From NCBI GenBank assembly GCA_034406715.1, contig CP137865.1:558001-622000 (forward strand): a stretch of DNA of 64,000 bases, read 5' to 3'. A program made the translations under genes and the position numbers. Source of the DNA: Rhodotorula mucilaginosa. Its lineage: Eukaryota > Basidiomycota > Microbotryomycetes > Sporidiobolales > Sporidiobolaceae. Shown in pieces: positions 53,848 through 64,000 of this stretch (the first letter of the stretch is position 1; each line of letters starts with the position of its first letter). Under the pieces are notes generated by a model, which had not been told where the DNA came from, did no database searches, and was given only the letters and a program-made list of their open reading frames with translations.

Positions 53848-54167
53848 GAAAGAGCTCTTGTATGTTGGGTGTCTGTGGAAAAGCAGGTTTCGTCTCGACC
53901 CAAAGCGATCTGCAAATCGAACACCGAGGCGAGCAGAATATGCGAGTGGCGCCGGAACCACCTCGAGTCTCCGGCTTTCGTCCTTGACCACCATGCGTGA
54001 TGACTGTGGGAGGAATGTTGCACACACGAAATAACGACGCGGAGGAAAAAGAGAGAAGCGGAGAATATGCCCAAAGAAACCCTACAACATGCGCGCGCTG
54101 CGACCGCGAGGGGGAGCTCGGTCGGGCCGTCTACAAGTCAAGATCGCGGTTGACGACGTTGCGTTTT
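53848..54167. other. convergent intergenic region
   Basis: 320 bp between the 3' ends of the acyl-CoA synthetase (+) and cytochrome b5 (-). No gene seen. Confidence 0.5.
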
Positions 54168-55107
54168 TTACTCCTTGGTCGCGTAGTACCTGCAGCGACA
54201 GTCTCGTCAGCCCCAGGGCACGAGCTGGTGACAGCCGACATCGAAACAAGACTCGCCTGTACGCAAAGTAGGCCGCGAGACCGGCCAGCGGCAGGAGGTA
54301 GCCGAATCCGCCCGAGCTGCTCAAGTGCAAAGAAGCAGTCAGTTCCGAGCGTCATCAGAGACAGAACGCATAGGCAGAACAGATCGGACGCGACGTACGA
54401 CTCCTTGGAAGCACCAGCCGCGTCCCGCGGGCTCTTTGCCGGCGCAGCTCCCTTTGCGGTTCCCTGCATTCGAACATAGAAACATCATCAGTTTTTAATC
54501 TCTGCAGCTCGTTGACTGTACGAGACGGCTGCATCGGCATGTCGCGGCAAGGAAGGATATTCGACGGAGCAGTCGCCTCGGCCGCCGTCCCAGCCATGCC
54601 AGGCGTCGCAGGATGCACTTTGACGCCCGGTCACAGAAGGTCGAAGAACGGCAGCGAGAGGGAAAAGGGCGACTGACCTCGGGACCCTCTCCGACGTAGT
54701 ACTTTGCGAGGATTTCGCGGGCCTCGTCCGAGTGACCGACGTCCTCGAACGCCTCTGTTGCGTCGCGGCCGACCTCACCGAAGAGGACTTCGTCGCCACC
54801 GGGGTGCTGTGTCGGGTGCAGAAGGAATGCGTGAGTTTCAGGTCGATCGACATTCGGATGTTAGCCGGAATGGTAGCATCCGGTTCTTTGCGCAGGCTCA
54901 CCTCGTCGAGGAACTTGGAGATGGCGTAGACTGGGCAGAGTGACTGGCGTGTCAGCCTCACCACGCGGACGCTATGCACGCGTACTCGAGAGCGTAGAGA
55001 GTGGAGCGCGACTGACCTTTGCCGTGGATGAGCATGAGGATGCCCTCCTTGGTCTTTGCCTCTGCCGACTTAAGGTCGTCCCAGGTGTACTTCTTCGGAG
55101 CAGACAT
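54168..55107 (-). CDS. CYB5: tail-anchored cytochrome b5
   Basis: Six exons in gene order (55107-55017, 54930-54902, 54806-54678, 54463-54399, 54316-54257, 54189-54168) give 131 residues. The heme-binding domain shows [42 protein letters not shown] with the first heme His in HPGG, and the second in [16 protein letters not shown]. After an Ala/Lys/Pro linker, a single hydrophobic segment ([17 protein letters not shown]) and a short basic end (YYATKE) make an ER tail anchor. It donates electrons to desaturases, sterol enzymes and P450s. The last intron appears to start with GC (gcgagt at 54256 on the - strand); this choice yields the usual end FAYRYYATKE, while reading through would add about 50 odd residues. 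Confidence 0.92.
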
Positions 55108-55810
55108 ATCGGTGGTTCGTAGACTGCGCGCGTGTACAAGAGAGGGAACCCGTCGCTGCTGAGTTTTCCGCACAGGAGACGTGTCGCAGAGCGCGTCGTC
55201 GGCTCAACCGCGGCTGATCTGATTGGGCGGAGCTGAGCAAGGCCACTCACCAGTCACACGCGCAGGAGTTGAGGTACAGAGACGTATAAGTACAACTGCA
55301 GAGATAACTACTCTGCCAACACTCGTCCGTCGGGCGGGGCACCTCCGTCTTACCACCCAGCCTTGGGTCACGGCTCGATTCGCCACCGCAGCCGCGCATG
55401 CCCAAGCCGGGATCAACTTTTGCCGGCCGTCCAACATCGGCGGCGCCACAAATGTCGACAGCGAGGACCCGTCCTACACGCTCGCATATGCGCATACTGC
55501 TCCCGGAACCCAGCTTTTCGCTTGCGGTGCTGCCACATCCGATCCGACGCTTGAGCTCGAAGGAAAGACGCTGTTGGCCCTGCATGCTCGGCTACGAAAA
55601 TCCGCTAGCTCGATCCGGCGAGCTGCTGGCTATCAAAAGAAGTATGTGCTTGGGGGTGGGGACAGGAAAGGGCCGTGGCGGACGGCGGAAGCCTCTGAAA
55701 GGCGGGGTGGCGGAAAGTAGGAACGAAGGTGGGTGAACGCAGACGACGCTGCGGTTTGATCTGTACTTGCTTTCACCAGGGATGGAACGAGATCTGCCTC
55801 GCCTGCTGGC
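55108..55810. other. intergenic, no gene accepted
   Basis: 700 bp between two - strand genes, holding the cytochrome b5 promoter and the 3' flank of the KRE9-like gene. Open frames occur on both strands (for example 55223-55720 +) but none has a recognisable product. Confidence 0.45.
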
Positions 55811-56707
55811 TTACTGCTCGGCCTGGATCGACGAGCTGCGCGACTTCCTGACGATGCGACGACGGTTGGCAGCGACGGGCGAAGCATCCGAGCTGGACGT
55901 GGCCGACGGGGCCGAACCCGACTCGGTGCTGGAGGAGCACGGCGCCGAAGCATGGCCGACGATCGAAAAGAGGGGCGAAGTGTTGCGCGTCGAGCCGAGG
56001 AGGACGAGGAGGCTGCGACAAGCATTCCGGAATCAGCGACAAACAGGTCGATCAGCGAGCGACGCGTAGGAGGGGGAGTCACTCACTACGAGTCGCGCGA
56101 GACCAGGTCGGCGGGCAGCTCAAAGTCGACCGAGTTGGGCGCAGGCGCATACAGCGAAATGTTGGTCGCCAGCGTCCACTCTGCGCGCGCACACCCTCGG
56201 TTAGCAACCTGTCACGCAACGCGGGCCGTCACGCATCACAGCCCACGGGAGCACTTACGCAGGTGCAGTCCAGGGTTGTTCTTGTCGTCCGACTTGTACC
56301 CGAGCATGATCTTGGCCGTTTGACTGACATTCTGGAGGGGAATGCCGTCCGGCAGGTTCTGGTCCCTGTTCCGTTTCGTTGCCGGTCAGCCATCCGCCTT
56401 CCTTCAAGAGGAAACATGCAGTACAGTCTTACCACGAGGCCGAGTAGCGCTGTCCGGCGGTCCAGACTTCGCCACCTTGCGGGAAGAGGAAAGGAGGCGA
56501 GTAGTCGATCTTGGCGACGGCTTTGTCGCCGTCAAAGACACCATCAGGAGCTGCCGCAAATCAATCAACGCCATCGTGTCAGCGCTGTGTCGGCAATTGC
56601 GGGACGCGTCGGGTCGAAAGGGACTCACTCTTGCCCGCGTTGGCGGTCGCGGCGAACGTCAAGAGGGCAAGTCCGCAGGACAGGAGGCTGTGGACGTTGG
56701 CGAGCAT
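55811..56707 (-). CDS. secreted KRE9/KNH1-like cell-wall protein
   Basis: Five exons in gene order (56707-56629, 56550-56433, 56365-56259, 56180-56087, 56012-55811) give 199 residues. Signal peptide MLANVHSLLSCGLALLTFAATANA. The mature N-terminal domain has the Kre9/Knh1 (Ser-Thr-rich membrane-anchored) pattern: PFLFPQGGEVWTAGQRYSASWDQNLP, KIMLGY, LHLQWTLATNISLYA, and ADLVSRDSYLLVLLGSTRNTSPLFSI. The C-terminal 60 residues are Ser/Thr/Ala-rich and end in a basic stretch (ANRRRIVRKSRSSSIQAEQ) instead of a hydrophobic GPI tail, so the protein is probably secreted. Without the last splice the frame stops after SRDS at 56085; the spliced form restores the conserved last beta-strand. Kre9 family proteins support beta-1,6-glucan assembly in yeast. 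Confidence 0.78.
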
Positions 56708-57577
56708 CTTTCAGGTGGCAGATTCGGTTGTCGGTCGAAAGGAGTGTGCGGGTTGGGATGTTCCTAGGAGAGAAAAGCTCGAGCAGGGACGAGTTGGAGA
56801 GGGGAGAGAGAGAGAGAGAAAGCAACGTCGGGGAGGGACCCCGTCGCCATCCATCGCACGGCGCTCCGTGGACTTGGCGTCCGTTCGCCGTTCGGTGCAC
56901 AAACAATCACATCGCCGACGGTTTCGTATCGCGGGGAAGACGAACGGGAGACGTCGCGCTACGATTTAGCGTGGCAGCGGACGAACGAAAAAAAGCCAAC
57001 GTGCGCAAAGTTGACATCTCTGATTGTCCGCAAACGGCGCGCGAATACATTCACCAGCTAAGACTCGACACGCTGGGCAGGCTCAATACGGAGGGTGAGC
57101 ATACAGCACTTGCGCAGCAGAGGCTAGGGGACGAGAAGCGATCGCTCCGCTGGAGCAATCAAATGTTTGCACTTGGTTTGCACGTCGGACGGACGGACGC
57201 GTACGCTGACTCTTCTCCTCGCGACCACGTTAACGTCTCCGTGGACGTCCCGCTTTAAGACGTAATATTCGCATAATGCATACCACGTGACCATTGCACG
57301 CGATAGGCATAAGCCACGGCGAGACTCCCATGCCCGACAAGACGGGAAGACGGCGTCTGCGACGTTTGCAGGAGGAAACCTCGATAATGGCGATTGCGGG
57401 GCTTGCTGTGCAGCTGGGGAGGAGAAAGAGCTCACTAGAGATACGGGCGGGTTCGACAAGAAGCCATACGAAATTTTGGCACAGCTATGTTATTGCAGCC
57501 TCGATTTTACCCCATCACATGAGCTCATCCCGATCCGGGCGTAAGCTCGGCCCTCACGCAGCCCGACTATGGGCAGC
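56708..57577. other. intergenic, no gene seen
   Basis: 870 bp between two - strand genes, with the KRE9-like promoter near 56.7-57.0 kb. A GA-rich run lies at about 56800-56822. No gene recognised. Confidence 0.5.
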
Positions 57578-59344
57578 TTAGGCCGCAGCCTTCACGACCG
57601 TCTTGACGAGAGCCTGTAGAAACAAGACGGTGTCAGGATGCTAGAGCCGAAAAAGAAACCGTGGCGGGAGGAAACTGCATACCTTGCGGGTCGCGATGTA
57701 GATCTTCTCCTTGGCAAGGAAGAGGAGCGCAGCCTGTTTCACACAGTCGTGTCCGTCAGCCACTGACTCTTTCGGCGACAGGCGAGTCCGGTCATCGGCG
57801 AGAAGAGAAGAAAGAAAGCGCACCGTGGCGACCGACTGAGTGAGCTTGGGTCCGATACCCTTGTACAAGCCGCGGGCGCCTTCCTGAGCGACAATTTTGC
57901 GCAAGCCATCAAAGGCAGACGCGTACGACTTGCCCTCGGCGTTGCCGGCCTGCATGCGAGCCTTGACAGTAAGGTCTGCGGGAGCACGCGGAGGAAACAA
58001 AAAAAAAGTCAGGATGCTGACTCGAGCGTGTCCGAACAAGAAAGCCAAAAAGTGACGCACAGGGGTAAGTCACGCTGGTGGCAAACAGCTTGGTGACTGC
58101 TCCGAGGAGGAAGAAGTCGAGGTCGGTCAGGGGCGGGATGCTCGCGCCCTTGGTGAGACGCAGCGCCCGCCGGCGGATGATCAGGTTCTTGAGCTGCTCG
58201 AACAGCTGCAGGTGGTTGATTCGCGTCAGCACGACTCGGGTACTGCGATCGTGGACAGGCTGTTCTCTTTTAACGCACCGTGAACTGAAGGATCGGGTTC
58301 GAGACGAGGATGAGCGCGGGACCGAGCCCGTGGAAAAAGGCGGCGGGCCCCTCGGTGCTCAGGATGTCGAGAATGGTCTGGATGATACCGCGGCGTTTCT
58401 CGACGACCTTCTTCGTCGAGCCGGTGGCGGCGTCAGGCGAGACGGTCGTGCGGACCGTTTGCCGGGTCTAAGCGGGAGAAGATAAGACGCAGGTCAGCCA
58501 ATCCGAGTCGATATGATCAGACGGCTCGCGGGACATACGTTGACGACCCAGATCGGGTTTGAGAGGATCGAGGTGGCGGCACCGGCAAAGGCCGAGACGA
58601 GGATCGACTCGGCCATGGACAGCGCGCCCTTGCTCTTGTTTCGCGACCGGAGAACGAGCGCACGGGCTTCTTCAAAGCTGCGAGGCAACACCACGTGAGC
58701 ACTAAAACGCGTCCAACCTGAATCATGCCTGCGTTGACGCACCACAAGTAGTAGATTCTGGTGGAGCGCGAGCAATAGCGGAGTCAGCGGATGGATGGTT
58801 CGACAATGAAGCTCCTCACGACCGCAAGCTCACCCATTGGTTACGGCGATACCGACAAGACTCGAGCTCAAGCCGTCGTACAAGCCGGCGATGCCGTCGC
58901 GCTGAATCACCTTGAGGGCGGCAGCTCGCGTGCTCTGCGGAGACAAAAGCAACCCGGCTTAGCCCGGGGAAGCGGAAATGCTGCTCACGTCGGGGTTTCG
59001 CGAACGCACCTCTTTCTTGGTCTTGGCCTCGACCTGGGAGCGAGTGCTCAGGTTGACGAGCGGGTAGGTTACCTGCGGGAAGAGGCCACCAAGATCAGTT
59101 TTGGCGTGAAGCGACCTTGACCGTGAACGCGCGACTGACCGCCCTGCAGGAACGCAAAGTGAAGGGCGGGTCAGTGGAACGCTCTCGCTGCTGCTCGGGG
59201 GCCAGGCAAAGTACGCCGAGCGGGGCTAAGGAATGCGCGTGCCCGACAAGCTGATGAGAGGAAGACGACGGAAACTCACATGGCGATGCAGCCTCCGGCG
59301 GCGCCCGAGACGGCGTGCACGGCAGAGTCACTGAGTCCGACCAT
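57578..59344 (-). CDS. peroxisomal carrier, PMP34/SLC25A17 (Ant1) type
   Basis: Eleven exons in gene order (59344-59280, 59143-59140, 59072-59010, 58934-58834, 58757-58743, 58677-58539, 58467-58279, 58205-58061, 57975-57824, 57733-57683, 57613-57578) give 319 residues. The N-terminus MVGLSDSAVHAVSGAAGG, the first signature AVTYPLVNLSTRSQVEAK, GLYDGLSSSLVGIAVTNG, SNPIWVVNTRQTV, GLGPALILVSNPILQFTLFEQLKNL, VTYPYLTVKARMQAG and TAALLFLAKEKIYIATRK follow SLC25A17 closely. Family members import ATP, CoA or related cofactors into peroxisomes for fatty-acid activation. Exon 2 is only 4 nt (GGCG): it is required to join IAM to AVTYPL in phase and restores the family motif. Exon 5 is 15 nt. With the peroxisomal acyl-CoA synthetase 4 kb away this suggests a shared pathway. 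Confidence 0.89.
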
Positions 59345-60808
59345 GGTGTGTACTTCAGAAAGCTGGCTGGGTACGCGCACATCGTGCGCGGTCAGTGTTC
59401 GGGTCCTGAGTGAGGTGGGGAGAGTTCCGGTTCGAGATGGGGAGAAGCGCACTGGTTTCGGTGAGCTGGCAGGGGCGAACGAGACGCGTCGAATCAGAGT
59501 CTGAGCGTGTACGAGTCGTCAAAGCGTGCAAGCGAGTACAAGGGAGAAACCCGGACTCTCTTTGTGAAATTTGCGCGGAGGCTGCCTGGCTGCTCCGGGC
59601 AAATCGATTGCCGGCGCGCCTCAAGCGGGTACTCGGCTGACCAATTCGCGGCGAAAACACCCGTACCAATCTCAAGCACTGCATGGCAGTACAGTAGAGC
59701 AGCTGCCCCGTCTCGCACGCTCGCAGTGATTGTCCTGGAAGAGAAGGGTCTCAGTCGCGTTTCCGCCTGTCCGAGCTCTCTTGCGTACGTCCGCGTCCGA
59801 CGCAATACATTCCTCTCTTTCCCTTCCTCGGCCAGCTGCCTCCATTGACCTAACTTACCGGCCTGGCGTGCGCACAGACCGGCACACGTCCTCATCATGC
59901 TGGGCACATCGCACGACATGCTGCGCTTCGCTCTGCACGCGTTCGGCCCCGCCTGCAGCGCGTCATTTTCGGCGCATACAACAACATGCTTTCAAAGCCT
60001 GCGCCGACGCCGCTCAAAGCTGGTTTTCTGCCGAGTGATGCGGTGGGTGTATACACTATACAGCGTATCGCTCTCGACCACTCAGAGCCCCTGTACAACG
60101 CCCGCAACCTTTGCGCGTTTCTGCGGGCTTGTCTGCGCAAATAAAGAGGCGCCATGGCCACGATCGTTCCGACCTCGCGCAAACTCTCTCCCACGACACC
60201 GTCTTGATGACTGATGCTGGTGCTCTTCTAGCACTGGGCTGAGCTCGAGGCGAAGGCCAAACGGGCGACGTGCGGCAGCATCAACCTTCGCCCAGCCCAG
60301 CGACGCATGTTGTGCCGCGGACCGACGACAATTGCTGCTCGCTCATACGCGCTCAGCGTAGCTACGGTACTGCCGCCAAAGCCGTATGTACTGCTTCTCA
60401 TCAAATTTCAGACCCTTTCTTGGCATGCCCATCTTCTCCCGCAGCGACCCCCGTGACTACTGGCGCAAGATCCGAGGAAGTCCTCTCCCGTGCCACATCC
60501 TCAAGACGCGTACCTGCTGCTCGTCAACCAGCCCGATCAGGTCTCCGGTGACAGCAACTCCCTTGACTCGGTCTTTATCGCCTGTTTCTTTGCCACCTGT
60601 GCAAGCGAGGTTCCAAATTTTCAGTGCGAATCGGAGGCGGGAGGAAAGGAAAGACTCGACTTTAGCTGCCGCCGAGAGCTCCTTTACCTATCAAAGCAGA
60701 CAGGCCGGGAAAGGGCTTCTTGAAGCGTTGTCTGAGAAAAGTTCGAAAGTCTCGTCTCGCGCGGAAGGGCTCCTTCACCTCATCATCACCCGACCTTACC
60801 ATACAGCC
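59345..60808. other. intergenic, no gene accepted
   Basis: 1.46 kb between the divergent carrier (-) and prefoldin (+) genes. A + strand segment at about 59950-60140 reads FGAYNNMLSKPAP and LKAGFL, which resembles the start of Mpv17/Sym1 proteins, but no continuing gene could be built. The rest shows no feature. Confidence 0.4.
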
Positions 60809-61549
60809 ATGTCGAGCGGGAGTGGCGGAAAGGCGCTCACGGAACAGGGTGAGTCCTATTTCATTGCGTCCGCAGTAAACCGCTGCTGACCTGGAAGAGA
60901 CGAACTACAGAGATCGGTGTTCAGGTCCGACAGCGACAGAGCGAGTTGCAGGCTCTCGTACAGGTGCGTATGCCTGATCCAAAAGGCCGACCCATCGGGA
61001 TGATGAGCTGTCACGGTCTATGGGGTCGGCAAAGGGAGTCAGCCGCTGACGAGACCGCTTTGCTCTCCCTCAGAAATTGACGGACCTCGAACGGGATGCG
61101 GAGGAGCACGCGTACGCTAATTCGCCCGCCTAGTCAGGAACCATGACCGTCAGCTGATATCCGACCTGCCCACCTGCCAGCCTCGTCCTCGAAACCCTCC
61201 AAGAAGCGTGCAAGACCGAACCGGATCGCAAATGCTTCCGCCTCGTCGGAGGCGTCCTCGTCGAGCGGACTGTAAAGGACGTGTCGCCGCAGCTCGAATC
61301 GCAGTACGAGCAGATCAAAGCCCTGCTCGAGACTCTGACTTCTCAGTACAAGACCAAGGTGCGCCAGGGACTGCCTCGCGAGGGGGACTCTTGTTCGGCT
61401 CTGATCGCTCCATTCATCGTGACGCAGGAAGCGGCCTTTGCGGAATGGCAGCGGGATAACAACGGTACGCCGCCTCTCGCGTACACCTGATCTGGCGTCA
61501 TTGGCTGATCAGTTCTTGCGTGCATGCAGTCGTGATCCGTCAACGATAA
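60809..61549 (+). CDS. GIM4: prefoldin subunit 2
   Basis: Six exons (60809-60848, 60911-60963, 61074-61111, 61181-61358, 61428-61464, 61530-61549) give 121 residues. A beta-type prefoldin pattern is clear: coiled-coil one (VQVRQRQSELQALVQKLTDLERDAEEHALVLETL), then the hairpin KCFRLVGGVLVERTVKDV, then coiled-coil two (LESQYEQIKALLETLTSQYKTKEAAFAEWQRDNN). VVIRQR ends the protein. Prefoldin is a six-subunit jellyfish-shaped co-chaperone that hands actin and tubulin to CCT. Length matches the family. Confidence 0.92.
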
Positions 61550-61731
61550 ATGTCGCTTCTTCTCTTTCTTTTCGCTCGCCCCCTGTTGTACTCCCATGTA
61601 TGCCCTTCTCTTTCATGTAAACGCACTCTTTTCTTCCGCAGGCACTGGTCAGGTCCGTGGGTGGGAAGCGTATTTACACTCAAGCGAGACTACAGACGGT
61701 GCAGTTGTTTTTGGAGAAGCCGAATCCAAGC

Positions 61732-61773
61732 GAGGCGAAGGTGCCGAGAGGCGAAGGTGCCGAGAGGCGAAGG
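61732..61773 (+). repeat. 16-bp minisatellite, about 2.6 copies
   Basis: The unit GAGGCGAAGGTGCCGA is repeated head to tail two and a half times in the convergent 3' region between prefoldin (+) and the NTF2-like gene (-). Confidence 0.85.
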
Positions 61774-61791
61774 GTAGATGACACGGAGGCC

Positions 61792-62868
61792 TCAGCCCAA
61801 GACCCTCATCAGAGTGCCGCCGACGAGGAGAGCAGCCATGCCACCCATCCACTGTGCGCGAAAGGTCTCCCTCAATAATGCGGGTCGGCTGATTCGGTTT
61901 CCGTGACAAAGATCGTCGCATGTGGACAGTAGGCGAACGCACCTTGAGACCGTTCGCGATCTGAGCATCGAAGGGGAAGACGTGGAGGCTGTGGCGGTTC
62001 GCGGCAGAGTCAGCCTCAGGTTCTTGCGGAAAGGAAAGAGGTGAGGGGGGAGGAAGTCTCTTACCCGGTCGAAGCCCAGTCGGACGGGATGTTGACCTCC
62101 TGGAAGTCGATGCGGTACATCTCGTCGGGGCACTTGACGCAGTCGAAGCGGACTGAAAGGGGGGGGGAGTGACCGATTCAGTCCGGACGGAAACTCGAAA
62201 AGGTGGGAAAGGCGCAGAGAGTAATTTACTCAGGACGCGGATGTTCGCAGTCTGCACGTGAACACCGAGCACTTCTTAGCGTCTTTATCGTCACGGGCAT
62301 CCACCAGCCATAGAGCGAGAGCGCGAGTGGGCCAACTCACGGGGTTGAGCGCGTTCGGAAGCGGCAACAACCTTCCTTTAACATGCTGGACGCAGTCGAC
62401 GATTCCGGTAACGCGCTCGACGCCCTTCTCGACCTTGGCGCGGTCAAAGCCGGCGCACTGAACTTCGAGGCCGGTGTCGTTCAGCAAGACTGCGCCGCCA
62501 GAGGGTGAGAGAGTCCGTGAGGGAGTGAGCAAGGTGTGGGACGTGCAAGCCTTCCGGAGCAACGCGGGGGCATTGGGAGACTCACCTTGACGGACACGGT
62601 AGGCGGCTTTGACGGCCTCCTTGCCGACACGCTTCGGCGTCGTGAAGAGCGGGGCTGCACGGGGAGGGAGCGCAAAGTACGACGAGATCTCCTCAGCCAC
62701 GACCGCGCCGGAGAAGAACCGCGGGCTAGAACCGGACCGGACTCGAGACGTACCGACGAGTTGAGCGTCGTCCGTGAAGTACTTGTCGACCGCATGCCCG
62801 ACCGCCTTCGTGTCAGACTGGCAGAGCTCGCGGAGAACGCGACCAATGTCGCCGGCGGGGTATTCCAT
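61792..62868 (-). CDS. fungal SigF-like NTF2-fold protein with C-terminal membrane segment
   Basis: Six exons in gene order (62868-62586, 62489-62341, 62251-62230, 62152-62065, 61988-61943, 61851-61792) give 215 residues. N-terminus MEYPAGDIGRVLRELCQ with AVDKYFTDDAQL is typical of fungal NTF2-like (SigF-like) proteins; later parts are CVKCPDEMYRIDFQEVNIPSDWASTG and LHVFPFDAQIANGLK. It closes with a hydrophobic helix (MGGMAALLVGGTLM), a likely tail anchor. Function is unknown in the family. Exon 1 was read through a possible 28-nt intron near 62726-62753, because that is too short for this genome. The next gene to the right encodes a relative. Confidence 0.7.
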
Positions 62869-63473
62869 CGTGTTTCCTGCTGTGGCGGAGGTAACTACGG
62901 ACCAGACTCGTGCGCAAGTGTCAGCTCTCTCTCACTGGTCCGGGGCGAGAAACCCGTCTTTGGCGAGAAGAGAAAGGGGTTGAGTGGGTTCGAGACACGT
63001 GAAAGTGGCTGCCCGTGCTCGGATCCACCGTGCCACCTCGGGAGCCCTACGTACAGGTCTGGTCCGGAGACTGTTTGAGGTTCTTGACGTCCGAGGTTGG
63101 AAAGGGAGGAGAAAGACGGTGGTAGAGGAGGGCGAGAGGCAAACGGACCTCATGACGCGTGACGCCGCGACTCGCTACCTCGGAAACAGGAGTTTGAGGG
63201 GTCCGTGCGGATCAACTCTTCGGACCGCATGCACTGCACCCCAGTCGAACTTATGCGAACTTATGCGCTCTCGACTCATCGATGGTCGAACACCGTACTT
63301 GTGGTATGAATTACCGCGAGTACACAGTCTGACAGTCACGAGGGTTGAGCAAACAAATCCTCAGAAAACAGGATCTCTTGCTGGAAAGGGCATTTCTAGG
63401 CGCGCGGATCAATCAACACAGTGTCTTTCGGAGGCTCTATGTACGGACAGGCGTAAGCAGGGGGGAGGTGGAT
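62869..63473. other. intergenic, no gene seen
   Basis: About 600 bp between the two NTF2-like genes, both on the - strand. It holds the promoter of the first. No other feature. Confidence 0.5.
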
Positions 63474-64000
63474 CTACTTGACCTTGCGAGGGTCGTACGG
63501 CCAGTTGAACAAGTTGAGGCGACTGCAGGTCGTTCCGCAGACATATGTGGCGCATCCATTCAGGTACTGTTGAAGAGATGTGCGGTAGGTCAGTACCTGG
63601 AGGAAAGTGCACAGGCGAATGCAGGCCGGAGGGGTGCGCAATCTCCGGTCGCTCAACCTCTAAACTGACCTTGAGGCAATTTGAGATCTGCCGGTCGAAG
63701 GGCAAGAAGTGAAGTCTGGAGACAGGGGAATCAGCGCACAAGTATCTTACGGAAGTGCACCGACGATGCTAAACAGGAAGCGAAGAGCAACGCCAGCAGG
63801 CCTGCTGAATTGCTCCTCGCGCTTCTCAGGATCATCGGGACTTACTCGGTCGAACCGAAATCGGTCGGGATATTGTCCTCCTGTTTCGTGATGTACCCTA
63901 CGATCGAAAGTGATGCAAGGCTTATGAGTCCTTTGGCCGGTACGAGCTTGACGCGAGTGATCAACCGCCACTCACATTTGCCGTCGGGGCCTTTCCGGAC
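63474..64000 (-). CDS. NTF2-like family protein, partial (5' part beyond the window)
   Basis: Four visible exons in gene order (>64000-63976, 63897-63846, 63715-63670, 63566-63474) encode the last 72 residues: VRKGPDGKWYITKQEDNIPTDFGSTE, LHFLPFDRQISNCLK, then YLNGCATYVC and a C-terminus ending NWPYDPRKVK. The first two segments align with the gene at 61792-62868 (PDEMYRIDFQEVNIPSDWASTG, LHVFPFDAQIANGLK) and share its intron positions, so the two genes are tandem paralogues. The tail differs: this one has four Cys (CATYVCGTTC) and no strongly hydrophobic helix. Confidence 0.65.

Noticed and set aside
55223-55720. 165-codon + strand frame between cytochrome b5 and the KRE9-like gene
   Set aside because: No start context, domain or signal; overlaps the promoter of cytochrome b5.
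56083-56180. KRE9-like protein ending at the TAG after SRDS
   Set aside because: A GTGAGT donor overlaps the stop, and splicing to 56012 restores the conserved last strand of the domain.
59950-60140. Mpv17/Sym1-like coding segment
   Set aside because: A short stretch resembles the family N-terminus, but no start exon or downstream family motif could be joined.
62726-62753. 28-nt intron in the NTF2-like gene
   Set aside because: GT and AG ends exist, but the length is below any other intron here, the phase does not fit, and the frame reads through.

Overview
The window looks like a nuclear chromosome segment of a basidiomycete fungus. Genes carry many short spliceosomal introns (about 45 to 160 nt) with GTNNGT-type donors, CTGAC/CTGAT branch-point strings and CAG/TAG acceptors. 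Coding GC is high, and the protein set is typical of fungi (PHO85, MCA1, GIS2, FLO8, an AUH-type hydratase, KRE9-like and CPL1-like secreted proteins). Gene style and content fit Pucciniomycotina, probably Microbotryomycetes (Rhodotorula/Sporobolomyces/Leucosporidium group). The lineage is an inference, and no rRNA, tRNA, CRISPR array or intact transposon was recognised.

Layout, left part (0-34.8 kb): secreted Ala/Ser-rich protein (-), PHO85 kinase (+), CPL1-like secreted protein (+), metacaspase (+), beta carbonic anhydrase (+), succinyl-CoA ligase alpha (+), peroxisomal-type carrier (-), U5-40K WD40 protein (-), stomatin-like protein (-), GIS2/CNBP zinc-knuckle protein (+), MFS carrier (+), FLO8-type LisH regulator (-), three-RRM protein (-), bestrophin-like channel (-) and TRAPP subunit BET3 (+).

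Middle part (35-50 kb): this is the structurally odd region. Two inverted arms of about 1.7 kb (about 35.0-36.7 and 48.35-50.07 kb) each hold a complete copy of a 261-residue secreted-protein gene plus the 3' end of an enoyl-CoA hydratase gene. Only the right copy belongs to a whole hydratase gene; the left is an orphan fragment. Between the arms lie a lower-GC, gene-poor island with a possible truncated small gene, a relic of a BET3 exon and an unrecognised 370-residue multi-exon gene, then AP-2 alpha adaptin and an F-box/LRR protein. The arms could let the 11.6 kb block invert.

Right part (50-64 kb): AUH-type hydratase (-) and a peroxisomal (C-terminal AKL) acyl-CoA synthetase (+) share a 241-bp divergent promoter. 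They are followed by tail-anchored cytochrome b5 (-), a KRE9-like secreted protein (-), a second peroxisomal-type carrier (-), prefoldin subunit 2 (+) and two related NTF2-like genes (-), the last running off the window. Acyl-CoA synthetase, hydratase and two carriers of the peroxisomal family make acyl-CoA metabolism a recurring theme, although they are not one operon-like unit.

All gene models were spliced by eye, and reading phase was checked across every intron. Exon borders are predictions without transcript evidence.
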